Shown: one piece after another, positions 56,995-64,000 of the stretch | Position numbering within the stretch: the stretch's first letter is position 1 | How the letters are laid out: the number at the start of each line of letters is the position of its first letter | Assembly (NCBI GenBank): GCA_963854735.1 | Contig: OY978098.1 | Coordinates: 2,182,001 to 2,246,000, forward strand | From: Marvania coccoides | Lineage: Eukaryota; Chlorophyta; Trebouxiophyceae; Chlorellales; Chlorellaceae | Length of the DNA: 64,000 bases | Direction of reading: 5' to 3' | Translations under genes and position numbers: made by a program | The notes under the pieces: model-generated | The model's database searches: none | Told to the model about the DNA's origin: nothing | What the model saw: the letters and a program-made list of their open reading frames with translations, nothing else

Positions 56995-58753
56995 TCACTC
57001 CTCCCGCCAGCCCGGCGCAGGCAGCGCCAGGCTGAGGCACGCTGCTGCCGTTCCCGCTGGACGCAGCGTGGCGTCTGCCAGCTGCTGCTGCTGCGCCGCG
57101 CTTAACCGCCCTCCAAACACCCCCTGCTTCCGCTGCTGCGCCACCACCGCTGCCGTGGAGGGGGCGTGAATGCCTGCCGCCGCCAGCGCCTCCTTCTGCT
57201 GCTTCTTGATCAGCACCTGGCGGATGGCCTCGAAGAAGCAGAAGAAGATGGCGGAGTTGAGCCCGTTGGACAGCGCCCGCGGGCCCACCCCGCGGAAGAA
57301 AGGCCTGATCCCCTGTCCCTCCCGCATGATTGACTTTGCAGCCCCCGCCAGCGTCGGTCTTGAGCTCGCGCTGCACATCATCACCGTCTTCAGCACATCC
57401 AACGGGGTGGTGGCAGCCGCAGCGGCAGCGCCCGCCACCCCACCCATGACGAGGTCCTCCATCACGTGCGCCGGGCGGTTGCCCGACAGCTGAAACTGCA
57501 GTTTCCTCAGCGTCTCGTACACCGCGAACTTGACTGCCATGTCCGGAACGTCCTCCAGGATGGTGGGCACGAAGCCGGTGAACAGGCCGCGCACGCCGGC
57601 CGCGGACACGATGGATTTCGCGGCGTGGAAGACGTTTTTGTAGATGCCCGCCTGCACCGATCGGATGCACACTGCCAGGGGGACTTTCACCACGCTGCTG
57701 CCCAGCGCCGCCGCGGCGCCGGCCACGAACGCGGTTGCGCCTTCGTGCATGTCTGTTCGCTCCCGCAAGAAGCGCTTGGTGGTGGAGTAAAAGGCAAAGT
57801 ACGTGCCGATGATCAAACCGGCCCCCGTGGCTGCCCCCACCACGCCCTTGTACAGCCCCCGCACCTCCGTCAACCTGCGCTCCAGCCGCAACGCCGAGTC
57901 ACCCGCCAGCGCCTTGGCCTTAAACCGTTGGGCGTTGGCGGCGGCTGCAGCAGTCTGAGAAGGCGAGGCGTGGTTGCCGGCCTGCATTCGGACCTTCATG
58001 GTATCTAGCGGGTGGATGGTGCTCTGGGAGGCGGCGCGGGCGACCGCGCCTGCCACGACGTCGTGCGCCGGCTTTGCGTCGGGGGTTTGGGGGGGAGGGG
58101 GGGGGCGGGGAGGGGGGCGGTGCTGCCGCCGTTACTGTGGGCGAATCGTTGCCTTGCAACAGGCTGGGCCCCGTGGCCATGCCCGCGTTCCCTGTGAACG
58201 CCCGCCGCAGGACGAGCGTAAGGCCTGCGCCTGTGGCTGCTGTAACCACGCCCTGCAGAGAGGAGAAGCGGCGGGAAGGGGGCAAAGGGTTAGTGACGCG
58301 TGATCAGCGGGCGCGGGCGCTGGGAAACGCCAGGTTATAAATATTGAGGATTGTTCGAGGGCGTGGGAGGGAAGAGAACCGACGGAGGCACGAAGGCACC
58401 AGAAAAAAAACTAGAAGATCAACATCGCGCGAATAGGGTGCGCCCGGACCGCGACGCGCATGCAACCAATACTGGCAGCATCCCAAATGGCAACAAGGGA
58501 GCGCTGAAGGACGAATAACGCGGCTTTACCGCCTCCAATCAACCAAACAATTTATGTACAGTTTGTCATCGAGTCACCCCTAGACCCCATTTCTCACCTG
58601 GGTAACGCTTGCAAACGGTGTGGAAGATGATGTCGAGCTCGTAGCAGCGTCAACTCGCTCGCTGCAGTGTCCGCTGGTGGAAGAGCAGCCAGATGATTCT
58701 GAAACCGCTTCTTCCCGTCCGCTCCGATGCCACCCTTTGCAGGGTGTGTTCAT
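56995..58753 (-). CDS. Mitochondrial carrier family protein (SLC25)
   Basis: Six-helix metabolite carrier. Exons 58753-58598, 58252-58136 and 58071-56995 give 449 residues. The carrier part resembles a plant mitochondrial substrate carrier: PAHDVVAGAVARAASQSTIH then PLDTMKVRMQ, the first signature; the second repeat is degenerate (KVPLAVCIRSVQ, lacking the Asp and Lys of Px[DE]xx[KR]); the third is TPLDVLKTVMM. Other blocks: VGAATGAGLIIGTYFAFYST, RGLFTGFVPTILEDVPDMAV, FFRGVGPRALSNGLNSAIFF. The N-terminal 90 residues are Ser/Thr-rich, possibly targeting. The second intron (58135-58072, 64 bases) is almost pure C after its donor and ends AAAG, an unusual acceptor. If it is not an intron, the C run contains a frame break. 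The C-terminus is Ala/Gln-rich. Substrate cannot be assigned. Confidence 0.82.
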
Positions 58754-59446
58754 TATAATCAACTGCAATATATGTGGGTGAACAGTTCGCGTGTATATCC
58801 TCTCCTTGCCGCGGCGCTGACCCCAAGAAAAATGTGTCAAATCAAAAGAGGAACTGCGCTGCCAGGGTGGTGCACTGATCAAAAAATGATTTATATAATG
58901 AAACTAGACGAGGGATCGGCGGCTACGCGGACATGCTGCAGAGTGGTCTTCGAACGCGCCCGTTCAATTTGGAGGAAAGTGCGAGGAGTTGAATCAAAGA
59001 GCGAGGAGGTGAAAAATGAGGAGCCTCGCTCCTTGTAAGGGCCGACTTTAATGGCCTTAGCAACGTCGGTGGCTAAAGATCGAAGCTCTCTAGCTGCCTT
59101 GGGATGCGGCAAACTATGCATGGAAGGGGGCGTGAGCGGGAATATTGCCGCCGCCTACTATGGGCCACTATGGGAGATCGAGGCTGCAGATAAAAGGCTC
59201 TTGACCTCCGAACCCTACAATTAATGGCTTCTCCTTTTCTCTCTCTGGTTGTGAGGCCGCAGTACAACAAGCTTCAACGCCTTCACCTCCTTTGCTGCCT
59301 GCCGATTGAAGGAATCTTTCTCGCTTTACAACATAGAAGAATAATCAATAGTACAGCAATATCTATTTAACAATATCAGCAACTCTCCCACTCAAATCAT
59401 ACAAAAAGCTAAACTAATTTTGGCTAGCGTCTAAAGAAGCTAAATT
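58754..59446. other. Intergenic between carrier and NAGS genes
   Basis: About 690 bp containing the carrier promoter and the NAGS 3' flank (both on the minus strand). No gene, RNA or clear element recognised. Confidence 0.4.
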
Positions 59447-61228
59447 TTAGCGCACGGTCTTCGTGTACAGCTGCGAGTTGCGGGTGGGGTCCACCTTGGC
59501 GCGGCGCGCCTCGGGCAGCAGGTGCGACGCGTGCGCCAGCCCTGCCGCAGCAAACCCTCGCTGCTCAAACCAATCGGCGGTCCGAGTGGTCAGCAGCACC
59601 AACAGCTGAATGCCCTTGGCTTTGGCGTCCGTCTCCAGGTACTCCAGCAGACTGTCGCCCTTGCCGCCTCCTCTGTAGTCTGGATGCACGCAGAAGGCCG
59701 CAACTTCTGCCACCTGCTCGCCTGATTGCCCCGGGCCCAGCGGCTTCACCGTGGCGCACGCCAGCACCTTGCTCTCCCGCTCCAGCACCGTGAAGAAGGG
59801 CAGCTCCTCCAGCAGCTGCTGCTGCGTGCGGGCCACCAGCACCCCCCGTTGGACCAGCGGGGCCAGCAGGTCGTTGATTCCTGACAGATCTGAGGGTCTC
59901 GCAGGGCGAATCCCCTCATAAAAGTCGTTGGAGATCATCACACCGATGCCATCGCGCGAGTAGAGCTCTAGCAGTAGCGATCCGTCCACGCGGGCGTCCA
60001 CCAGGTGGGCTCGATTCACGCCGGCACGGCACGACATGCATGCTGCGACCAGGGGCAGCGGCAGCCCCAGCTGGTAGCAGTGGTCAAAGTCCAGATCCGC
60101 GCCGCTCGATTTACTGCCGGGGGGAGACGACGTAGAAGCCCCGCCGCCGTTGCCATTCCCGCTGCCGTTGCCGTTGCCGCTTTTAATTACGCTCCCAACG
60201 TCGTTGGACTCTCCCCCTCCCACCCCCGCCGCTGCCGCTGTGAAGCTCTCCACCGAGCCTCCGGCCGCTGCCGCCATCCTGGCCAGCACCTCTTCCGCGT
60301 TGTGCAGCGGCAGCCAGGCTGGCAGGTCCAGCGGTTGGGCCTCAGGCAGCGTGGCCACTATCAGCTTGTCGGCGCCCAAATCCACCGCCGCGCGCACCGC
60401 CACCGTGTAGGTATCGCAGTTGAGCACCTCCCCTGCTGCCGAGTACCCCAGGTTCGACAGCAGCACCACGTTACCGGCGTCCAACTGCGACCTCACAGCG
60501 CTGCGCTGCACGAAGCGCACCACCCCCGTGTGCTGGTAGTCAACGCCGTTGACCACGCCCTTTCTCTTCGCAGCCACGTAGTTGCCAGACACCGTGGTCA
60601 GCGCGGGCGCGTACTGCCCCACCTGGCCTGCAGTGCCGGTGCCGCTGCGGGAGTGTCGCCGGATCATGGTGACGGCAGGCCCCTTGGACAGCCGCGCTTC
60701 CACCTCCATGCGTGCTGCACCTGCTGCGGCCACTGCCGCCTGCATGGACACCCCGTCAGTCACCCGCAGGCCGCCAGCGTACGTCGGTTCGATGCCGTAA
60801 GCCCGCATGGCTTCATTAATGCGCGTGCGCGCGCCCACCACCACCACCAGCTTCACCCCGAGTCCATGCAGCAGCGCCACGTCCTCCAGCAGCGTGTAGA
60901 ACACGTCTTTGCGGTCCACAACTTCCCCCGGAAGGGCCAAAACAAACGTCCGCCCCCGGTGGCCCTCAATGTAGGGAGAAGCGTGGCGGAAGAACTGTAC
61001 AAACAGCCCGTACTGCGACTTTTCCAGGGCGCCGTAGCCCCGCTCGCGCAGCGCGGCGGGGAGGACTGTGGGAGGTAGGGGCGGGAACGGCGAGTTGCCC
61101 TGAGCGGTGATGACTCTCAGGAAGGGGCGCTGGGGGGTGGGGGTCGCATTGGTCGGTGGTATGAATGTTCTCCGCACGCTCGCAGATAGTGAGAAGACCG
61201 AAGACCCTGCCTGGAGCGTTGAAAGCAT
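59447..61228 (-). CDS. NAGS: N-acetylglutamate synthase, plastid
   Basis: First step of arginine synthesis: acetyl-CoA plus glutamate gives N-acetylglutamate; the AAK domain normally binds arginine as feedback inhibitor. Intronless; ATG 61228 chosen because the open frame upstream has only a TTG. 593 residues. Residues 1 to about 45 (MLSTLQAGSSVFSLSASVRR, Ser/Thr/Arg-rich, few acids) look like a plastid transit peptide. The amino-acid kinase domain has YGLFVQFFRHASPYIEGHRG, LLHGLGVKLVVVVGARTRIN, TYAGGLRVTD, VDYQHTGVVRFVQ and VVLLSNLGYSAAGEVLNCDT. An insert of about 60 residues, Gly/Ser/Asn-rich (60120-60260), separates it from the GNAT domain: GIRPARPSDLSGINDLLAPL, LACATVKPLGPG, AAFCVHPDYRGGGKGDSLLE (acetyl-CoA loop), LVLLTTRTADWFEQRGF. 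Resembles plant and bacterial ArgA, not the animal bifunctional type. Confidence 0.95.
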   Translation of the reverse strand: MLSTLQAGSSVFSLSASVRRTFIPPTNATPTPQRPFLRVITAQGNSPFPPLPPTVLPAALRERGYGALEKSQYGLFVQFFRHASPYIEGHRGRTFVLALPGEVVDRKDVFYTLLEDVALLHGLGVKLVVVVGARTRINEAMRAYGIEPTYAGGLRVTDGVSMQAAVAAAGAARMEVEARLSKGPAVTMIRRHSRSGTGTAGQVGQYAPALTTVSGNYVAAKRKGVVNGVDYQHTGVVRFVQRSAVRSQLDAGNVVLLSNLGYSAAGEVLNCDTYTVAVRAAVDLGADKLIVATLPEAQPLDLPAWLPLHNAEEVLARMAAAAGGSVESFTAAAAGVGGGESNDVGSVIKSGNGNGSGNGNGGGASTSSPPGSKSSGADLDFDHCYQLGLPLPLVAACMSCRAGVNRAHLVDARVDGSLLLELYSRDGIGVMISNDFYEGIRPARPSDLSGINDLLAPLVQRGVLVARTQQQLLEELPFFTVLERESKVLACATVKPLGPGQSGEQVAEVAAFCVHPDYRGGGKGDSLLEYLETDAKAKGIQLLVLLTTRTADWFEQRGFAAAGLAHASHLLPEARRAKVDPTRNSQLYTKTVR

Positions 61229-61500
61229 CGAATTTGCCCTATAATCCAACTTGCGCTGACCCTCAGGAAGTGTAGTGGAGAACCATGCTTCCGATCCTGC
61301 TGATCTAATATGTTTTTGCTTATTTAAAACCGTACGGGTGCGCGGAGAGGAAATATAACTTTAGAACTGCTGTGCTTTTGAAGAACATTTGGTCGCGCAT
61401 TTCTGTACTGATCGTCGCTGTTCAACGCATTTATAAAACCCATCAAGACCCATATTCAAGCTCGACAGCGCGGACAAGGGCTCACGCGCCACAATCCGTC
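61229..61500. promoter_or_regulatory. Shared divergent promoter, NAGS / ODR4
   Basis: 272 bp between outward starts. A TATA-like TTTATAAAAC at 61431-61440 lies about 60 bp before the ODR4 ATG. Inferred from motif and geometry. Confidence 0.45.
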
Positions 61501-63021
61501 ATGAGACTGATTCAAGTCGATGAGACAGTGCAAGGCTACGCGGATGAGCGCATGCTGAAGCGCGCAGGGCCCGAGGTAAGCGTATTGAGACCTTCAAATT
61601 GTGCCACGCGTGCGTTCATTCGCAATTTTTGCCTGCAGGTCGGCATTGCCGTGGGCCGCTCCGCCGGAGGTAAAGACTTCCTGCTGGAGCTGGTCAGGTG
61701 CCCCGACCAGGACGGAGAACTGCCCATCACAGTGACCCAGGGAGACGCCTCAAAAAAGTCAGGCGGCGGCGGCAAGTCGAAGGCAGCTCCCACCGCCGCT
61801 GGTGGAAAAGTGGCTCTTGATTCCGAATGGATTGTGGAGCACGCAGCGCAGGCCTTCCGTGCCCTGTCTGGAGGCCTAGACATCCTTGGGATCTACGTGT
61901 TTTGCGACGAAAAGAGCTTCCAGGCCTCCCACGGCGTGTTCATCAACGTTTTGAAGGCCATCACTCAGGAGCTGTCTTCCTTCCTTTCTTTTGCGCAAGA
62001 AAAAGCCTCGGAGCTGGTGGTGCTGCACGCCGACGCCGTCACCGCCAAGCTCGCCGCTCGCGAGCTGTCGGGCGCCGCGCTCAAGCCCTGCGACCTCAAA
62101 TGCAGCGCTGTTTTGTCGAACATGACGGCAGTGCACTGCTGCTTCCCCGTCAGCCTGCAGCTCAACCTCGCCAGCGGAAAGCAGCGCCTCAACCTCGCAA
62201 TTCGTGAAGCGGTGGCTTGGGAGGCTCGCCACCGCATTAACCCCGCCGTGGCATTGATTGGCGGCCGCTGCGAAGCTGAGACCCGACAGGTCGCTGAGCT
62301 CGCAGTCTCTGGGGCAGGAAACGGCCTCACGGTGGAGCTTTTGACCCCCGTAGGCCTTCCTCCTGGCGCTGTGGCAGCTGTGGGGGGCGCTGTGCAGTCA
62401 GCGACTGCAGGTACAGGGCAGTACGCCCGTCATGCCAAGCTGAGCCTGTCGGGCAGTATTGACTGCCGTGCGTACGTGCACCGGCGGGAAACAACGGGAG
62501 CGGCGGTGAAGGCGGTGAAGGAGGACGTGTGCCGCACGCTGCTGGCTCGGTTGGAGGTGCTGGAGGACGCTGGCGAGATGGCAACGGCGGTGGCTGCCGA
62601 TCGGTATGAAGCGGAGAAAAAGAAAGCAGAAAATGTGGGCAACCTGCCAGCACAACCCCCCCGACACCCGCTGACAATGAAGGTGGGGGAGTTGTTGGAG
62701 GGCTACGGGCCCACCTTCCCTAGACGGGCGTTTGTTTCCTGGAGGAAAGGCGGCTGTGCGTACTGCGATTACGTCGTGGAGGGAGAAGGGGCCAGCGATA
62801 CAGTGCACAGGATTCAAGAGCTGATGGGGGAGGAGGCGGTGAATGCAGGCACATTTTGCTGCGAGGAGGCGGTGCCGGCGGCAGCGATGGCAGATGCACG
62901 CGGCGGGCAGCGGGAAGGCGGCGGGGCAAGAGGGTGGGTCAGCAGCTGCAGTCCCATGCTCATGGGAGCTGTGGCTGTGGTTGTGGTGGGTGCTTGGATG
63001 TCTTGGTCGTCTTTAGGCTGA
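61501..63021 (+). CDS. ODR4: ODR-4 homologue, ER tail-anchored protein
   Basis: ODR4 acts at the endoplasmic reticulum; in animals it aids folding or export of receptors and anchors the UFM1 protease UfSP2. Exons 61501-61575 and 61639-63021 give 485 residues. Family opening: VDETVQGYADERMLKRAG, then VGIAVGRSAGGKDFLLELVR, followed by a Lys/Ser/Gly-rich loop and SEWIVEHAAQAFRALSGGLD with ILGIYVFCDEKSF. The second half has CSAVLSNMTAVHCCFPVSLQ, QYARHAKLSLSGSIDCRAYV, TGAAVKAVKEDVCRTLLARL and RHPLTMKVGELLEGYGPTFP with PRRAFVSWRKG. A single C-terminal span (MLMGAVAVVVVGAWMSW) near 465-481 gives a tail anchor. Family call is strong; the UFM1 link in algae is inference. Confidence 0.88.
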   Translation: MRLIQVDETVQGYADERMLKRAGPEVSVLRPSNCATRAFIRNFCLQVGIAVGRSAGGKDFLLELVRCPDQDGELPITVTQGDASKKSGGGGKSKAAPTAAGGKVALDSEWIVEHAAQAFRALSGGLDILGIYVFCDEKSFQASHGVFINVLKAITQELSSFLSFAQEKASELVVLHADAVTAKLAARELSGAALKPCDLKCSAVLSNMTAVHCCFPVSLQLNLASGKQRLNLAIREAVAWEARHRINPAVALIGGRCEAETRQVAELAVSGAGNGLTVELLTPVGLPPGAVAAVGGAVQSATAGTGQYARHAKLSLSGSIDCRAYVHRRETTGAAVKAVKEDVCRTLLARLEVLEDAGEMATAVAADRYEAEKKKAENVGNLPAQPPRHPLTMKVGELLEGYGPTFPRRAFVSWRKGGCAYCDYVVEGEGASDTVHRIQELMGEEAVNAGTFCCEEAVPAAAMADARGGQREGGGARGWVSSCSPMLMGAVAVVVVGAWMSWSSLG

Positions 63022-63816
63022 ATTTCGTGAGCAAATTTTTGAAGACATGAAATAGAAAGCTTTTGGTATCATCCCCATGATGCTCTTTGGCTCTTCGGCC
63101 TTCCAAACTCGCCTCGACGGCTCAAATTTAATAGAAACAGACGAGGATACCCCTTGCTCGCCGTCATTTCATCTGATTTGATCGCAGAGAGCTTTGCTTG
63201 GGTGCTTAGGTAGGCCTGTAGAGGCCACCGGGGCTGCAAGAGTGCGAAGAAGCATTGTAAGGCTTCATCGCAGGCATAGACGTCGTCCGACCTGTTGATC
63301 GGTAAGATCAAAGCACTTGAAGCTACTCTGACGTCTTGAAAACGTTGAGACTGGGCGTTTGCTCATCAAGTCTATTATTGTCTCGTGGAGCAGGTCGCTG
63401 CCATAGCCTATCTAGACCTTCCCTGGAGCCATGCTCGCCAAAACTTGCCACGATGCGGTCTTTCAAGGGAGTCCTGGCAGGGCCCTTGCTCACACCACAA
63501 GCAGCGAGCTTCATGTGGGGACTCATTCCAACGACGTTTTTGACAACGGCCTAATGGTGGCTAGCGATGCGCCCTCCCCTGTTTCAATCTCCGTGCCGTC
63601 CTCCTTGACAAAGCCTCGCGTGGCGAAGCCTGAACCCACTGCCTTCCTCGAAAAAAGGCGAGTTGTCTTGGGGATAAATATTTCTTCTGATGATATTCCC
63701 CCCCCCAAGGCCCTCGATTTACCTGAGCCGTTTATTTACATCTTTTGCATGCTGCTGGTAAGTGTGATGGAAATCAAATGACGACAAAACTACAAAATTT
63801 CTACAATTTTAGTAGG
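63022..63816. other. Intergenic or 5' exon of the AP2 gene
   Basis: An open frame from ATG 63431 reaches a GTAAG donor at 63758 (109 codons, Pro/Ser-rich, includes a nine-C run at 63698-63706). It could be a first exon of the AP2 gene, but its phase (0) does not match the available acceptors (TTTTAG ending 63812, TAG ending 63815). Only a frame change in the C run would reconcile them. Confidence 0.3.
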
Positions 63817-64000
63817 ATGGCGGCAGGCAGGCGTGCCAACCCCATCAACCGCCAGTCTCACCACCGCGGCGTGACACACCACGGCCGCACCTCCCGCTAT
63901 GAAGCCCACATCTGGGATCAAGGAAAACAGGTGTACTGTGGAGGCTACTACAATGTTGAGCAAGCTTCTCTGGCGTATGACCTGGCTGCGGTGCGAATGC
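63817..64000 (+). CDS. AP2-domain transcription factor, 5' part, cut by window edge
   Basis: ATG 63817 has a good context (A at -3, G at +4) and opens [20 protein letters not shown], followed by [38 protein letters not shown]. This is the first half or more of an AP2 DNA-binding domain: RGVT (usual YRGVT), RYEAHIWD, QVYxGGY and AYDLAA are diagnostic, closest to the ANT/AP2 type. A GTGCGA after DLAA could be a donor. The gene continues beyond base 64000. Algal AP2 proteins often carry several such domains. Whether an upstream exon exists is unresolved. Confidence 0.8.
   Translation, partial: MAAGRRANPINRQSHHRGVTHHGRTSRYEAHIWDQGKQVYCGGYYNVEQASLAYDLAAVRM

Overview
This is a nuclear window from a green alga (Chlorophyta). 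Nearly every gene is split by short GT-AG introns. Exons are GC-rich, while introns and intergenic DNA are A+T-rich. The gene set is plant-lineage: a nuclear-encoded plastid ribosomal protein S13, Mei2-like RNA-binding protein, SHAQKYF MYB, AP2 domain, PATROL1-like MUN protein, MTV1-like VHS protein and SKIP31-like F-box. A cobalamin-dependent methionine synthase, absent from land plants but common in algae, points to an alga. The beta-tubulin lacks the EGEF tail motif used in axonemes, which would fit a non-flagellate lineage such as many trebouxiophytes; that placement is inference.

Layout, left to right. 1-1759(-): GCP4, cut by the window edge. 2153-3157(+): decayed ankyrin gene. 3994-11127(+): methionine synthase with an internal tandem duplication of its homocysteine and folate modules. 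11589-13463(-): beta-tubulin. 13849-14523(+): unknown coiled-coil protein. 15796-18114(-): Mei2-like. 18724-19824(+): F-box. 20378-22284(-): MATE transporter. 22801-23672(+): second decayed ankyrin gene. 24115-25926(+): TRM6. 26413-28129(+): unknown, B3-like protein. 28404-29123(-): unknown. 29393-31891(+): MTV1-like. 32202-33073(+): plastid S13. 33640-36431(+): USP36-like deubiquitinase. 36708-38167(+): NUP54. 38560-39255(-): SnoaL-like. 39983-40783(-): membrane RING protein. 41197-46226(+): DNA polymerase alpha. 46560-47696(+): OSGEP/KAE1. 47926-49419(-): DnaJ. 50531-53806(+): PATROL1-like. 53981-55045(-): ATP11. 55315-56114(+): MYB. 56995-58753(-): mitochondrial carrier. 59447-61228(-): N-acetylglutamate synthase. 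61501-63021(+): ODR4. 63817-64000(+): AP2 protein, cut by the window edge.

The genes do not form an operon or a biosynthetic cluster. They are mostly housekeeping functions: microtubule nucleation and tubulin, DNA replication, tRNA modification (TRM6, KAE1), nuclear pore, ribosome, vesicle traffic, and methionine and arginine synthesis. Several neighbours are divergent pairs sharing promoters of only about 270-410 bp. The most unusual object is the methionine synthase. A block of about 2.19 kb, intron included, is present twice in direct orientation and in frame, predicting a protein of about 2106 residues with the order Hcy-Pterin-Hcy-Pterin-Cap-B12-AdoMet behind a hydrophobic N-terminal extension. 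Three GC-AG introns, a polymerase alpha with eroded C-terminal zinc ligands, and two ankyrin pseudogenes are further points of interest.

Exon boundaries were placed by eye from splice signals, reading frame and family knowledge; no RNA data or searches were available.
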